A stretch of 64,000 nucleotides of DNA from Acinetobacter sp. ANC 4173 (GCF_004331255.1 NZ_SJOF01000009.1:1-64000), one strand, 5' to 3'; shown: positions 53,016 to 63,823, counted from the first letter of the stretch. Numbers and translations are program-made. Notes: generated by a model not told the origin, from the letters alone.

Positions 53016-53585
53016 TTATAACCCTGTCAACAATGCAATTGCGACTTCATTCATAATAATTTCAGCAATATACAGAGCGAAGAATGCCACAATTGGAGAT
53101 AAATCAATCATGCCCATATTTGGTAACAAACGACGGAATGGTGCCAATAAAGGCTCAGCCAACTCTTGAATCACTTCAATATAAGGCGAACGTGACTGTG
53201 TAAACATCACCACCCAACTTAAAATAATGGTTGCAAAAATCAAGTAACGACAGAAACGAATCAAGTCCTGAATCATGGTCACAAAAGTCAAAATCACCAA
53301 ATGAATTGGACTATTCGGCATTGCCCCCGATAAGTACATGATGCCAAATATTTTGAGTAAATAAAGCACCACGACCAATGCCAAAGCGGCAGAGTTAACT
53401 CGCCCTTTACCCAGTGTAGGGAAAATACGACTGAAAATATCGACAATCTTAGTGGCTTTAACCGTAGACATCACCACTGGATTGTACGGATTAACCGCAG
53501 CCAATTGCATTAAAAAGCGGAAGAATACGAGCAAAATCGCTACGTTAATAATAATGCCAAAAATTAGCGCAGAGCTTGCACCCAT
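53016..53585 (-). CDS. yggT: YggT-family membrane protein
   Basis: A 189-residue inner-membrane protein with two YggT repeats (FFRFLMQLAAVNPYNPV, then RSPYIEVIQELAEPLLAPFRRLLP). Each repeat is followed by hydrophobic segments. The family is linked to osmotic stress tolerance and to cell division or envelope processes, without an established activity. It lies 26 nt after proC, a conserved pairing. Confidence 0.92.
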   Translation of the reverse strand: MGASSALIFGIIINVAILLVFFRFLMQLAAVNPYNPVVMSTVKATKIVDIFSRIFPTLGKGRVNSAALALVVVLYLLKIFGIMYLSGAMPNSPIHLVILTFVTMIQDLIRFCRYLIFATIILSWVVMFTQSRSPYIEVIQELAEPLLAPFRRLLPNMGMIDLSPIVAFFALYIAEIIMNEVAIALLTGL

Positions 53586-53611
53586 ATTAAAATTTTCCTA
53601 ATTAAAATCAA

Positions 53612-54442
53612 TTATTTACTACTTTCACTTAATTCTTGAGCCAATTCTTGGCTACGTTTTTTTGCAGCAGCCAAAGCTGATTGAATATTTTGTGAAATTT
53701 GTGCACGATCAAAAACTTCTAAAGCAGCCTGAGTCGTACCATTCGGAGAAGTAACATTTTTACGTAACTCTGCTGGTGAGTTTGCACTGGTAATTGCCAT
53801 TTGTGCAGCGCCTAAAGCAGTTTGCAAAGTTAATGCAGTGGCAACTTTTTCATCTAGCCCCATGTTTTTACCAGCACGAATCATGCTTTCCATCATATAG
53901 AAGAAATACGCAGGTCCCGAACCTGAAACTGCTGTCACCGCATCAATTTGTGCTTCAGAATTGACCCAGATGGTTAAACCTGTTGCAGCAAGCACTTGGC
54001 TGGCTAACTCGCGATCTTTCGCATCGACAACCTCTGTCGCATATAAACCATGCGCACCTGTCTGGACTAATGCAGGCGTATTCGGCATGACACGGACAAT
54101 ACGATCTGTACCCGATAAGGTTGCCATGGTTGCAATTTCTGCACCTGCAACAATTGAAATAATCAACTTACCATCAAGTAAACCATGTAATTGTTTAAGT
54201 ACATTGGTAAGCACCTGAGGCTTGACTGCCAATACAACAATATCTGCATGTTGAATAGCAGCAATATTATCATCCGTCACATGTACATCTTTTTCTTGCA
54301 ACAGTTGACGTACATTCTCAAAGGGATCAGAAACTGTAATACGAGTAGTGGGCATGCCTCGCGCAATTAAGCCGCCAATGAGGGCTTGCGCCATATTGCC
54401 GCCACCGATAAAACTAATATTACAATTTAAAACTGCACTCAT
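53612..54442 (-). CDS. proC: Pyrroline-5-carboxylate reductase
   Basis: ProC carries out the last step of proline synthesis using NADPH or NADH. The 276-residue protein has the dinucleotide motif FIGGGNMAQALIGG, the conserved VKPQVL segment and the C-terminal SGSGPAYFF...VTSPNGTTQAALEVF signature. Family length is normal. It is cotranscribed with yggT. Confidence 0.97.
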   Translation of the reverse strand: MSAVLNCNISFIGGGNMAQALIGGLIARGMPTTRITVSDPFENVRQLLQEKDVHVTDDNIAAIQHADIVVLAVKPQVLTNVLKQLHGLLDGKLIISIVAGAEIATMATLSGTDRIVRVMPNTPALVQTGAHGLYATEVVDAKDRELASQVLAATGLTIWVNSEAQIDAVTAVSGSGPAYFFYMMESMIRAGKNMGLDEKVATALTLQTALGAAQMAITSANSPAELRKNVTSPNGTTQAALEVFDRAQISQNIQSALAAAKKRSQELAQELSESSK

Positions 54443-54466
54443 GATTTACGCTCGATATTGAGTATT

Positions 54467-55822
54467 CTATTGTCCTGAAACTAATTTTGGCTGCCATCCA
54501 TCCACAACTAGATATTCAGACTGTGCCAACCAAAAACCTTTGGGTGTAAAAACCCCTAGCATAACATTATCTATGCTTAATATTTGAATTGTATGACGCA
54601 ACCACGGAAAAATTTGTGCTTGTTGTAGCGCTTTTTTCAGCGGCCAAGTGCCAACACGTCCATAAAGATGAATCTTTTCACCACCAGCTCGGGTAGACAA
54701 AATCAGTGGTCTACCCAATAGTTCTTTTGACAACCCAAGTGCTTGTGCTTGAATCAAATAACGTCCTGAAAATACAGATACAGTCTGATTAAGATCGAAA
54801 GTTTGCATTTGTGTTGGCAAAATAGAAAGCCGTTGTTCGGCTAAATAGGTGTCCGCAGTTAAGCGAAAGATTTGCTGTTGATAACGGACATAATAATAAC
54901 CCTGCCAATGTAACGCCGCTTGTGCATCTTGCTTCGCCTCAATCACTTCAGTGATTAAGCGTTGCACCATGGCAAAATTTGGGCGATAAGTGGCTTCACC
55001 TTGCATCCAATGTGAAAGGAGTTGGCGTTGTCTTGCTACAGATAAAGCCGATAAAGGCTCTAAATTAAGATAGTGTGGATTACCACATTTCTCCAAATCA
55101 GAAGCCAACACCTCAAGTAATATTTCATCAGCATCTTGCATAAGTACACTAGTACGAGTTAGCGCTTGCTGCATTTTCGGGAAGCGTTGCTCTAAAATGG
55201 GCCATAAAATTTGACGGCACCAAGCGCGATCATAATCTGGATCAGCATTGGTCGGATCTTCAATATTTTGCACATTCAACTGAGCCGCCCATTGGCAAAT
55301 CTGCTCACGCGACAATTCTAGCATGGGTCGCCAAAGCGTCATTTTCGCTCGCACATCAACCATAGACATGGCAGATAAACCTTGCACACCTGCCCCTGAA
55401 AGCAGTCGTAACATCAAAGTTTCAGCCTGATCTTGCTGATGATGGGCTAAAACTAGAACTTCATTGACCTGTAAATGTTCTGCAAAGGCTTGATAGCGAG
55501 CATTGCGTGCTTGGTTTTCTAGATTACCTTCAGCCACACGAACAGGAACAATGCTACAAGGCACCTGCAATTGCTGACAGGTATTCAAGACAAATTGACC
55601 CCAAGCCGCACTCATACATTGCAGCTGATGATCGACATAAATTGCACGAACTTTTTGCGGGAATAAAAACGACATAAGATGTAGCAACAGCATGGAATCC
55701 ACACCGCCACTACATCCTATGAGATAAGAACTTTGTTCTTTAAAGGTCTGCGCCTGTATTAAGACGTTAGACCTAAATTGTCGCTGCCAAACTTCATTAA
55801 ACGTTGGTAACGTGCTTCGCAT
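54467..55822 (-). CDS. tilS: tRNA(Ile)-lysidine synthetase
   Basis: TilS converts the wobble C of the tRNA-Ile CAU anticodon to lysidine, an essential decoding change. The 451-residue protein has the PP-loop SGGVDS near residue 40, the [14 protein letters not shown] motif and C-terminal TilS domains ([14 protein letters not shown] [14 protein letters not shown]). Its only plausible ATG is inside accA, giving a 64-nt overlap with the accA 3' end. That overlap makes accA-tilS coupling likely. Confidence 0.95.
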   Translation of the reverse strand: MRSTLPTFNEVWQRQFRSNVLIQAQTFKEQSSYLIGCSGGVDSMLLLHLMSFLFPQKVRAIYVDHQLQCMSAAWGQFVLNTCQQLQVPCSIVPVRVAEGNLENQARNARYQAFAEHLQVNEVLVLAHHQQDQAETLMLRLLSGAGVQGLSAMSMVDVRAKMTLWRPMLELSREQICQWAAQLNVQNIEDPTNADPDYDRAWCRQILWPILEQRFPKMQQALTRTSVLMQDADEILLEVLASDLEKCGNPHYLNLEPLSALSVARQRQLLSHWMQGEATYRPNFAMVQRLITEVIEAKQDAQAALHWQGYYYVRYQQQIFRLTADTYLAEQRLSILPTQMQTFDLNQTVSVFSGRYLIQAQALGLSKELLGRPLILSTRAGGEKIHLYGRVGTWPLKKALQQAQIFPWLRHTIQILSIDNVMLGVFTPKGFWLAQSEYLVVDGWQPKLVSGQ

Positions 55823-56583
55823 CGTTCTTGGGCATCCATTGGCTGTAACTCATCCAATGCTTGTTTGAGTACGGCCTTTAAACTTTCCATCACTTGTTCA
55901 GGATTTAAATGCGCACCTTGACCTTCATCAACCACGTATTCAACAATACCTATCTGTTGTAAACGGTCTGCCGTTAACGCCAAGGCTTCACTGGCCTGCT
56001 CTGCTTTTTCAGCAGTTTTCCACAGAATAGATGCACAGCCTTCAGGTGAAATCACTGAATAAATACTGTGTGACAACATAATCACACGGTCAGCAACACC
56101 AATACCTAAAGCACCACCCGAACCCCCTTCACCCAATACTGTTGCAATAACAGGAACTTTCAAATTTGAAAGTTGTGCAAGGCTAGTCGCAATCGCTTCC
56201 GCTTGGCCACGTTCTTCAGCACCTACACCTGGGTAAGCGCCCATAGTATCAATAAAAGTGAATACAGGTAAATTAAAACGCTCTGCCATATCAAGCAAAC
56301 GTTGTGCTTTACGATAACCTTCAGGATTACTCATCCCAAAGTTATGCTTTAATTTTTCACGAGTGCTACGACCACGGTGCTGACCAACGATCATCACGGG
56401 TTTACCATCAAAACGTGCTAAGCCACCGACCATCGCACCATCATCACCAAACAAACGATCTCCATGTAAAGCATCGAATTCAGTGAAGATTTCACCAACA
56501 TAGTCCAAAAATTGCGGACGGTCTGGGTGACGTGCAATTTGGACTGTTGCCCATGCTTTAGATTGAGCAGCTTTATTTTTCAT
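55759..56583 (-). CDS. accA: Acetyl-CoA carboxylase carboxyltransferase subunit alpha
   Basis: AccA is the alpha subunit of carboxyltransferase, making malonyl-CoA for fatty-acid synthesis. At 274 residues it is about 45 shorter at the N-terminus than E. coli AccA, which I believe is usual in Acinetobacter. The catalytic crotonase-like core is complete ([41 protein letters not shown]). Its 3' end overlaps tilS. Confidence 0.96.
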   Translation of the reverse strand: MKNKAAQSKAWATVQIARHPDRPQFLDYVGEIFTEFDALHGDRLFGDDGAMVGGLARFDGKPVMIVGQHRGRSTREKLKHNFGMSNPEGYRKAQRLLDMAERFNLPVFTFIDTMGAYPGVGAEERGQAEAIATSLAQLSNLKVPVIATVLGEGGSGGALGIGVADRVIMLSHSIYSVISPEGCASILWKTAEKAEQASEALALTADRLQQIGIVEYVVDEGQGAHLNPEQVMESLKAVLKQALDELQPMDAQERCEARYQRLMKFGSDNLGLTS

Positions 56584-56618
56584 AGGTCAACCATTATCCC
56601 TAAATTAACCAAACAGTG

Positions 56619-58139
56619 TTAATCGATAAATTGTTCAGACTGAATATTCAATTCAATATCCCAATGCTTGAATTGCATTTGTTCATCATGCAAATCTGCA
56701 ACAAGCAAAGGCCATTGTTTGGCATCGCCAGAAACGCAGAGTTGCCATTGTTGCGCATTGCCAATGGTTAATTCAATGGCAGGAAGCATCGCATCGCTAC
56801 GACTATGATTCAGTAAAACTGCTAATCGAAGCAATAGACATAGATGCACAAGTTTGCTACCACCAACCTTCATCACGTCAATTTTTGCATCACTACGTAA
56901 CTTGCGACGATGATGTGCAACCAAATGTGAAATCTGGTTTTGGTCAATCTGTGAGAAGCCTGCAATGTCCGAATGTTGTAATAAATAGGCACCATGACGA
57001 TGATAACCACCATGACTAATCGCCAATCCAATTTCATGCAAATATGCCGCGCGACGCAGTAAGTCACTGTCATCACTGGTTAAATTCAGTGGTTTTGCCA
57101 CACTATCAAATAGATGTTGTACAGTTTTAACGACGCGCTCAGCCTGTTTCGGATCTGCACCATAGCGCCCCATTAACGCTTGCACACTACGGTCACGAAT
57201 ATCCTCATGTTGGAAACGACCAAGCAAGTCATACATGACGCCTTCGCGTAATGCGCCGTCCGAATAAACTAAAACTTCAATTTCCAATAACTCGAATACT
57301 GCACACAAAATTGCAATTCCAGCTGGCAAAACTGCTCGACGGTCTTCCTTGAGACCATCAAAATCCATTTCCGAAATATGCTTGTATTTAAGAAGTTTTT
57401 CTTTCAGTTTTTCTAGCCCTTCACGAGTCAGATTTTCCTGTTCATTACTCCAACCCATATTGACCGCAATTTGGCGACAAGCTTTAATGGTACCACTCGA
57501 TCCAACAACAGTATCCCAACCTGCTTCTTTATAAGTATTGGCAATTGCAGATAATTCTTTACGCGCTGCAACCACAGCTTTATCAAAACTTTTTTGATTA
57601 ATTTCACCATCGGCAAAATATAACTTGGTAAACGCGACACATCCCATTTGTAAGGATTCGGTGTGGATTGGTTCAAATTCTTCACCAATAATCAGTTCTG
57701 TTGATCCCCCACCAATATCAATCACCAAACGACGACCACTATTGGCCATGGTATGAGATACACCCAAATAAATCAGACGTGCTTCTTCACGTCCTGCAAT
57801 AATTTCAATCGGTTTTGGTAATATTTCTGCGGCTTTCTGAATAAATTCATGTCCATTCTTGGCTTGGCGTAAAGCATTGGTTGCCACAATTCTTAAACGA
57901 TTTGGCTGCACTGAACTTAAACGCCCAACAAAACGTGCTAAACATGCCAAACCACGTTGTTGTGCTGCTTCAGTTAAGTTTTTATTTTCATCAAGTCCAG
58001 CGGCTAACTGAACTTTTTCTGACATTGATGCAACTTTTTTGACTTCACCATGGTCTACACGCGCTATCGCAAGGTGAAAGCTGTTCGATCCCATATCGAT
58101 GGCAGCAAGTAATTCTTCATCAATCAAAAAATCAGACAT
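56619..58139 (-). CDS. ppx: Exopolyphosphatase (Ppx/GppA family)
   Basis: Ppx removes phosphate from polyphosphate chains and shares the ASKHA fold with GppA. The 506-residue protein has phosphate loop 1 (AIDMGSNSFHLAI), loop 2 (VIDIGGGSTELIIG) and the C-terminal HD-like region (HEIGLAISHGGYHRHGAYLL). Ppx and GppA differ subtly, so pppGpp phosphatase activity cannot be excluded. It lies upstream of accA on the same strand with a 35-nt gap. Confidence 0.9.
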   Translation of the reverse strand: MSDFLIDEELLAAIDMGSNSFHLAIARVDHGEVKKVASMSEKVQLAAGLDENKNLTEAAQQRGLACLARFVGRLSSVQPNRLRIVATNALRQAKNGHEFIQKAAEILPKPIEIIAGREEARLIYLGVSHTMANSGRRLVIDIGGGSTELIIGEEFEPIHTESLQMGCVAFTKLYFADGEINQKSFDKAVVAARKELSAIANTYKEAGWDTVVGSSGTIKACRQIAVNMGWSNEQENLTREGLEKLKEKLLKYKHISEMDFDGLKEDRRAVLPAGIAILCAVFELLEIEVLVYSDGALREGVMYDLLGRFQHEDIRDRSVQALMGRYGADPKQAERVVKTVQHLFDSVAKPLNLTSDDSDLLRRAAYLHEIGLAISHGGYHRHGAYLLQHSDIAGFSQIDQNQISHLVAHHRRKLRSDAKIDVMKVGGSKLVHLCLLLRLAVLLNHSRSDAMLPAIELTIGNAQQWQLCVSGDAKQWPLLVADLHDEQMQFKHWDIELNIQSEQFID

Positions 58140-58404
58140 TCTTCAAATAAACCTGTACAGAATTGAGCCTAGAGTAATGCACATACATGCAATTTAAAAG
58201 CCATTTATGTCTTTTAAAGACTGAGCCTTTTATTTTTAAGCATATATGACAATTGTGTTACACGATTAAGATCATCGTGAGCTTCAATTAGACAAATCTA
58301 CTCTAAAGGTCGAAAATTTGCATCTAACACTACATTGTTAAAGATGGCTATGTAATACTTAGAGTCATTAGCTATCTTTTAATAAAATTTTTGGAGCATA
58401 TTCC

Positions 58405-58731
58405 ATGTCAGGCAATATCATCAACACGACAGATGCAAACTTTGAAGCAGATGTTTTAAATTCAGATACTCCCGTTCTTGTTGATTTCTGGGCAGGTTGG
58501 TGTGCACCATGTAAAGCGATTGCACCTGTATTGGAAGTTCTTGCTAACGAATACGAAGGCAAAGTAAAAATTGTAAAAGTTGATGTGACTTCTTGCGAAG
58601 CAACAGCTGTTAATTACAATATTCGCAACATTCCAGCATTATTAATGTTTAAAAATGGCGAAGTCGTTGCACAACAAGTTGGTGCAGCACCAAAATCTAA
58701 ATTAACAGCCTTCATTGAAGACCATATCTAA
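58405..58731 (+). CDS. trxA: Thioredoxin TrxA
   Basis: The main cytoplasmic thioredoxin, 108 residues. The active site reads WCAPC (C33, C36) instead of the common WCGPC. The cis-proline (NIPALLMF) is kept; the residue after it also differs from the usual IPTL. It lies upstream of rho, a pairing also seen in E. coli. A clean terminator separates the two genes. Confidence 0.95.
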   Translation: MSGNIINTTDANFEADVLNSDTPVLVDFWAGWCAPCKAIAPVLEVLANEYEGKVKIVKVDVTSCEATAVNYNIRNIPALLMFKNGEVVAQQVGAAPKSKLTAFIEDHI

Positions 58732-58752
58732 TTCAAACTTTGCAATTAGAGC

Positions 58753-58779
58753 AAATGCGTTATGCCCAATAACGCATTT
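58753..58779 (+). terminator. Terminator of trxA
   Basis: AAATGCGTTAT-GCCCA-ATAACGCATTT followed by seven T's. Confidence 0.93.
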
Positions 58780-58793
58780 TTTTCGTCTATAAA

Positions 58794-58822
58794 TTGACAA
58801 AGTTAAGAATCTCTCTTATATT
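58794..58822 (+). promoter_or_regulatory. Promoter of rho
   Basis: TTGACA (58794-58799), a 17-bp spacer and TATATT (58817-58822), close to the sigma-70 consensus. It would start transcription near 58829 and leave a leader of about 225 nt. Confidence 0.85.
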
Positions 58823-58828
58823 TCATGT

Positions 58829-59054
58829 TCAAGAAAGAAAGGATTTCAAGTCCATCTTTTTCTTACAAGATACAACACATAAGATCGCCGTTCGGCAACA
58901 GAAATTGTTTCATACATTTTCTCTTCGCAACAATTTATCAGACCACCGCGTTGTTATTGTATTAATACGATGCCGTCATTTTATTGCTGTATGCGACCGA
59001 ATGTTGCTCCCTTTCCAACCTGTTTCTAGAATTTTTGATTCTATCTGACCACAT
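58829..59054 (+). other. Long 5' leader of rho
   Basis: About 225 nt between the predicted start and the rho ATG without a supported gene. In E. coli a long leader allows Rho to control its own synthesis; the same may hold here but is inferred from position only. Confidence 0.5.
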
Positions 59055-60323
59055 ATGAATTTAACCGAACTCAAGAAAAAACCAATTGGCGAACTCATCA
59101 AAATTGCAGAGTTTATGGGCCTAGAAGGAATGGCACGTAACCGTAAGCAAGATATTATCTTTGCCATCTTAAAGCGTCATGCGATGAATGGCGAAGAGAT
59201 CTTTGGTGATGGCGTTCTCGAAATTCTGTCAGATGGTTTTGGTTTTTTACGCTCTGCAGCAGGCTCTTATCTTGCTGGACCAGATGACATTTATGTTAGC
59301 CCTTCACAAATTCGTCGTTTTAACTTGCGCACGGGTGACACCATCACCGGAACGATTCGCCCACCGAAAGAAGGTGAACGTTATTTTGCCCTCTTAAAAG
59401 TGAATCAAATTAACTACGACACACCTGAAAACTCGCGCAATAAAATCTTATTCGAGAACTTAACACCATTGTTCCCAACTGAACAGCTGGTTATGGAGTT
59501 AGGTAACGGCACTACAGAAGATTTAACTGCACGTGTGGTCGATTTAGTTGCTCCAATTGGTAAAGGTCAACGTTCAATTATTGTTGCCCCACCTAAAGCG
59601 GGTAAAACCATGTTGTTGCAAAACATCGCGCAATCGATTGTACGTAATAACCCGGAATGCTTCCTGATTGTTCTTTTAATTGATGAACGTCCTGAAGAAG
59701 TGACTGAAATGGAACGGACAGTACGTGGTGAAGTCATTGCGTCTACGTTTGATGAATCTCCAGCGCGCCATGTACAGGTTGCTGAAATGGTGATTGAAAA
59801 AGCAAAACGTCTGGTTGAACACAAAAAAGATGTCGTAATTCTGCTTGACTCAATTACCCGTTTGGCTCGTGCTTACAACACTGTTGTGCCTTCATCTGGC
59901 AAGGTATTAACGGGTGGTGTGGATGCCCATGCACTTGAGCGTCCGAAGCGTTTCTTTGGTGCTGCACGTAATATTGAAGAAGGTGGCTCACTGACCATCA
60001 TCTCGACTGCCCTGATTGAAACTGGTAGTAAGATGGATGAAGTGATCTATGAAGAATTCAAAGGTACAGGTAACCAAGAGATCACACTAGATCGTCGTAT
60101 TGCTGAAAAACGTGTATTCCCTGCCATGAACATTAAAAAGTCAGGCACACGTCGTGAAGAGCGCTTAATGTCTGAAGATAATCTACGTAAAGTATGGATT
60201 CTACGCAAGTTACTTCACACTCAAGATGAATTGGCTGCAATGGAATTTTTATTGGATCGCATGAAAGAAACCAAAACCAATGATGATTTCTTTGATCAAA
60301 TGAAGCGTAAAGCAACCAATTAA
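59055..60323 (+). CDS. rho: Transcription termination factor Rho
   Basis: Rho is the hexameric RNA helicase that ends transcription at unstructured, C-rich sites. The 422-residue protein has the N-terminal RNA-binding domain ([27 protein letters not shown]), Walker [10 protein letters not shown], Walker B ([16 protein letters not shown]) and the Q- and R-loops. Length is normal, without inserts. It has its own near-consensus promoter and a downstream terminator. Confidence 0.98.
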   Translation: MNLTELKKKPIGELIKIAEFMGLEGMARNRKQDIIFAILKRHAMNGEEIFGDGVLEILSDGFGFLRSAAGSYLAGPDDIYVSPSQIRRFNLRTGDTITGTIRPPKEGERYFALLKVNQINYDTPENSRNKILFENLTPLFPTEQLVMELGNGTTEDLTARVVDLVAPIGKGQRSIIVAPPKAGKTMLLQNIAQSIVRNNPECFLIVLLIDERPEEVTEMERTVRGEVIASTFDESPARHVQVAEMVIEKAKRLVEHKKDVVILLDSITRLARAYNTVVPSSGKVLTGGVDAHALERPKRFFGAARNIEEGGSLTIISTALIETGSKMDEVIYEEFKGTGNQEITLDRRIAEKRVFPAMNIKKSGTRREERLMSEDNLRKVWILRKLLHTQDELAAMEFLLDRMKETKTNDDFFDQMKRKATN

Positions 60324-60341
60324 TTTGATTCATAAAAAAAC

Positions 60342-60371
60342 AAAAAGGTCACTTTTATAAGTGACCTTTTT
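60342..60371 (+). terminator. Terminator of rho
   Basis: AAAAAGGTCACTT-TTAT-AAGTGACCTTTTT, a 13-bp stem with a T-run. Confidence 0.93.
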
Positions 60372-60735
60372 ATTTGGTTGACTTTGTTAACATAAATACA
60401 CATTTCGCCTTGAGCTATGTAACAACAGTTGCAAATATTTGATTGTTAAATGAATGATTTTAAAAACCTCTTTAATTTTATAAACTTAATTAGTATTTAT
60501 CCAATATAAAGCACATCTTTAATTGTTATTTTCTGTTAAAAAAAAGCATTTATTTGCTCATTTTTTGGTTTTTTTTCACACAAACTAGTAGTAATTCAAA
60601 ATGGGCAGTGATAGCATATTCGCAGACCAGTTAAGCTGCTCCTGCATTGTTACTACCTAACAAATTTAGGAAGAATAAAAGCACATAACAGCTGACCTTG
60701 GTTTTTTTTAATCTCATATTTTAGAGAGTGATGCC
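60372..60735. other. AT-rich spacer upstream of the alanine-rich lipoprotein
   Basis: No gene is visible in about 360 bp. It should hold the promoter and 5' leader of the lipoprotein gene. A T-run near 60702-60710 follows a CAGCTGACC segment that could pair weakly with CAGACCAGTTAAGCTG upstream, but the pairing is too poor to call an RNA element. Confidence 0.4.
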
Positions 60736-60990
60736 ATGTTATTCAAAAAAATCGCTATTGCTGCTGCAGTTGCTACTACTTTAGCTTTCGTTGGCTGTGC
60801 TAAAAAAGAAGAAGCTCCTGCTGCTGAAGCTGCTGCTTCTGCTGCGTCTGAAGCTACTGCTGCTGCTTCTGAAGCTTCTGCTGCTGTAGACGCTGCTGCT
60901 GTTGAAGCTGCTTCTGCTGCTGACGTTGCTGCTTCTGCTGCTGACGTTGCTGCTTCTGCTGCTGACGCTGCTGCTTCTGCTGCTCACTAA
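60736..60990 (+). CDS. Alanine-rich heptad-repeat lipoprotein
   Basis: An 84-residue lipoprotein precursor with lipobox FVGC (C21). The mature part contains almost only Ala, Ser, Glu, Asp and Val. It ends in a heptad AASAADV repeated three times plus a partial copy, encoded by 21-bp tandem DNA repeats (from 60907). The pattern predicts a long helix or coiled coil, similar in plan to Lpp, but the end is AAH and not a lysine for peptidoglycan linkage. Function unknown. Confidence 0.8.
   Translation: MLFKKIAIAAAVATTLAFVGCAKKEEAPAAEAAASAASEATAAASEASAAVDAAAVEAASAADVAASAADVAASAADAAASAAH
60907..60987 (+). repeat. 21-bp tandem repeats in the lipoprotein gene
   Basis: Three full units with GCTGCTTCTGCTGCTGACGTT as the base pattern (the third ends GACGCT) and an 18-bp partial fourth unit. 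Such repeats can change copy number by slippage in steps of seven residues. Confidence 0.88.
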
Positions 60991-61008
60991 TCTTTACGAT
61001 TACGTAGC

Positions 61009-61042
61009 AAAAAAAGAGAGAACTTCCGTTCTCTCTTTTTTT
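61009..61042. terminator. Bidirectional terminator, lipoprotein / ihfA
   Basis: AAAAAAAGAGAGAAC-TTCC-GTTCTCTCTTTTTTT, a 15-bp stem with runs on both sides. Confidence 0.93.
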
Positions 61043-61123
61043 ATGCCTGAAATTTACTATTTACATCGAAATATCAATAATTTTAAAAAATTACATCCAT
61101 CTATAAATAATAAAAAAAGCAGA

Positions 61124-61420
61124 TCAATCGATCTGCTCTTTCCCAACACGCTGTCTAAATTTCTGACCTGCGCGGAATGTAACTACACGGCGGGCAGAAA
61201 TCGGAATCTCTTCACCCGTTTTAGGATTTCTACCTGGTCGTTGACGCTTATCACGCAACTCGAAGTTCCCGAAACCCGAAAGTTTAACCTGTTCTCCAGA
61301 AATAAGCGCTTGGCTTATTTCGTCAAAGAATAATTCGACCATTTGTTTTGCTTCACGACGGTTTAAACTCGTGAGCTCACTTAAATGATCAGCCATTTCT
61401 GCTTTAGTTAATGCTGTCAT
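61124..61420 (-). CDS. ihfA: Integration host factor alpha subunit
   Basis: IhfA pairs with IhfB to bend DNA sharply at specific sites. The 98-residue protein has the HU/IHF beta-arm signature ([22 protein letters not shown]) and the usual [10 protein letters not shown] start. Its ATG overlaps the pheT stop (ATGA), the conserved pheS-pheT-ihfA order. Confidence 0.97.
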   Translation of the reverse strand: MTALTKAEMADHLSELTSLNRREAKQMVELFFDEISQALISGEQVKLSGFGNFELRDKRQRPGRNPKTGEEIPISARRVVTFRAGQKFRQRVGKEQID

Positions 61421-63798
61421 GAAGCCCTCAATGTCGCCTGATAAGTGTTCTGCAACACTTCAATGATTGTATCCATACCCGATTTAATTTCAGCGTCTTC
61501 CAAGGTACGAGACGGATGTTGCCATAACAGTGCAAATGCCAACGAGCGCTTACCTGCTTCGACCCCTTGTCCTGTGTACACATCGAAGAGCCAATTCGAG
61601 TTTAACAGCTCCCCACCAGTTTTAGTGATAAGTTGCTGAATTTCACCAATATTAATCTTATCACTAATTAAAAGCGCAATATCACGTCTTACTGATGGAA
61701 AACGTGATAATTCTGTAAAATTAGATACATAAGTTTGCAAAACAGCCTTTTGATCAAGTTCAGCTACCCAAGTCGTACCTAAATCCAACTCTGCTTCTAG
61801 CGTTGGGTGCAAACGACCTAAATAACCGATTGATTGACCATCCACCATAATCTCTGCTGACTGACCGGGATGTAACCAAACTCGCTCAGAACGAGCATAT
61901 TCCACTTTGACACGTCCTGCGGCCAATAACTCTTCCACTTCACCTTTAAAGTCAAAGAAATCCATTGCTTGTGGTTTGGCATGCCAAGATTCTGCTTGCT
62001 TCGCGCCTACAGCAATCATGGCTAATGTTGGAATCTGTTTTAAATCATGGATGTTATTGGCATCTTGATAATCAAAACGTAAGCCCAACTCAAAGAAGCG
62101 CACACGACTTTGTTGGCGGTTAATATTATATTGCACGCAAGGAATTAAACTTGAAAGCACAGTTGAACGCATGACCGCTAAATCACTTGAAATTGGATTG
62201 GCCAATGCCAATGGATTAACCGCTGGATTGAGCTGTTTTTCAAGTTTCAAATCAGCAAAGCTGAAACTAATCGCTTCTTGATAACCCAAAGTCACCAAAG
62301 TCTGACGTAATTGTGCAATTTCAAATTGATCTTGATACTTGGCAAGCTGTGCATCAATCACAGGTAAACTGATTTGAATATTGTCATAACCGTGGATACG
62401 GGCAACTTCTTCAATTAAGTCTTGATAAATTGCCATATCATAACGGTGTGATGGTGGAACAACAGACCACTGACCTTCCGCTTTAACTGTCACAATACAA
62501 CCTAAACGGGTTAATGCATCAGCAATAAATTCACCTTCTACACGATAACCCAACAGTTGATCGACTTGTGCCTGCTTAAGTTCAATCGCTTCGCGCTTAG
62601 GCAAAACTTCAGCTTGTTCAGCAACAGTAATCGGACCAAATTCACCACCAGCAAGCTCAGCAATCAATTGTGATGCACGATGCATTGCCAGCATTGGTAA
62701 TTCAAAGTCTACACCACGTTCATAGCGCTGCGAAGCATCGGTATGCAAACCAAAACTACGGGCACGACCTGCAATATGTAACGGTGCGAAGAATGCAGAT
62801 TCTAAGAAAATTTCAGTCGTTTCATCCGTGACTGAAGAAGATAAACCACCCATGATGCCTGCAATTGCCAATGCTTTTTCAGCATCTGCAATCACCATCA
62901 CCTTTTCATTCAGTTCAACTTCTTGTTCATTTAACAGCACCAATTTTTCCGCTGCTGTTGCTTGACGCACGTGAACTGCACCTTGAACCTTTCCGCCATC
63001 AAATGCATGTAATGGTTGACCCAACTCCATCAACACATAGTTGGTAATATCGACCAAAATACTGTGCTGACGCATACCTGAACGCGCAAGCGCACGCTCC
63101 ATCCATTCTGGTGTTGGCGCTTTGGTATTTACGTTTTTGATTACGCGACCTAAATAACGCGGGCAACCTTCTGTAGTGACAACAACTTTTTTCTCATCTG
63201 CAATGGCCGCAGCTACTTCTTTAATCTCTGGCGCAACCGCCGTCATTTGGTTAATGACCGCAATTTCACGCGCAATACCACGAATACTGAAGCAGTCACC
63301 GCGGTTTGGGGTAATACTAATATCAATCACATGATCATCTAAGTCTAGATATTCACGGATATTTACACCAACTGGTGCATCTGCTGGAAGTTCTAAAAGA
63401 CCATCAATTTTATCTTCTAGATCAATTTCCGAAGCACCACACAACATGCCTTGTGACTCAATACCACGCAGCTTGCCTTTTTTAATTTTAAAATCGCCTG
63501 GTAACACTGCACCAATCGTCGCTACAGGAGCCTTCATTCCCACGCGAACATTCGGTGCACCACATACAATTTGCAAAGGCTCACCTGAACCAATATTTAC
63601 GGTAGTGACACGTAAACGGTCGGCATCGGGATGTTGTTCTACGGTAAGTACTTCACCTACCACGACACCCGTAAATGGTTTTGCCGCAGGAGATAAATCA
63701 TCAACTTCGAGACCTAACATGGTCAGTTGGTCAGATAAAGTTTCGCTATCAATGGCTGGGTTGACCCATGTGCGCAACCAATTTTCGCTAATTTTCAT
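61417..63798 (-). CDS. pheT: Phenylalanyl-tRNA synthetase beta subunit
   Basis: PheT forms the (alpha-beta)2 enzyme with PheS. The 793-residue protein has the N-terminal EMAP-like tRNA-binding domain (about 40-150), the B3/B4 editing region, B5 domain and the C-terminal anticodon-binding FDX-ACB domain ([18 protein letters not shown]). Length is normal. It overlaps ihfA by 4 nt and follows pheS. Confidence 0.97.
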   Translation of the reverse strand: MKISENWLRTWVNPAIDSETLSDQLTMLGLEVDDLSPAAKPFTGVVVGEVLTVEQHPDADRLRVTTVNIGSGEPLQIVCGAPNVRVGMKAPVATIGAVLPGDFKIKKGKLRGIESQGMLCGASEIDLEDKIDGLLELPADAPVGVNIREYLDLDDHVIDISITPNRGDCFSIRGIAREIAVINQMTAVAPEIKEVAAAIADEKKVVVTTEGCPRYLGRVIKNVNTKAPTPEWMERALARSGMRQHSILVDITNYVLMELGQPLHAFDGGKVQGAVHVRQATAAEKLVLLNEQEVELNEKVMVIADAEKALAIAGIMGGLSSSVTDETTEIFLESAFFAPLHIAGRARSFGLHTDASQRYERGVDFELPMLAMHRASQLIAELAGGEFGPITVAEQAEVLPKREAIELKQAQVDQLLGYRVEGEFIADALTRLGCIVTVKAEGQWSVVPPSHRYDMAIYQDLIEEVARIHGYDNIQISLPVIDAQLAKYQDQFEIAQLRQTLVTLGYQEAISFSFADLKLEKQLNPAVNPLALANPISSDLAVMRSTVLSSLIPCVQYNINRQQSRVRFFELGLRFDYQDANNIHDLKQIPTLAMIAVGAKQAESWHAKPQAMDFFDFKGEVEELLAAGRVKVEYARSERVWLHPGQSAEIMVDGQSIGYLGRLHPTLEAELDLGTTWVAELDQKAVLQTYVSNFTELSRFPSVRRDIALLISDKINIGEIQQLITKTGGELLNSNWLFDVYTGQGVEAGKRSLAFALLWQHPSRTLEDAEIKSGMDTIIEVLQNTYQATLRAS

Positions 63799-63823
63799 TT
63801 TATTAAAAACCTATAAATCTAAA

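Noticed and set aside
58794..59048. An 84-codon open frame filling the rho leader
   Set aside because: It would start at a TTG that is the -35 box of the rho promoter, so the transcript would not include it. The translation shows no domain-like pattern.
60907..60987. CRISPR-like or minisatellite array
   Set aside because: The 21-bp units are in frame within a lipoprotein gene, have no spacers and encode a heptad, so they are coding repeats.
60902..61333. A 143-codon frame overlapping the alanine-rich lipoprotein and ihfA
   Set aside because: Its N-terminal half is a leucine run produced by the GCT-rich repeats in another frame, and the rest is antisense to ihfA and crosses a strong terminator.
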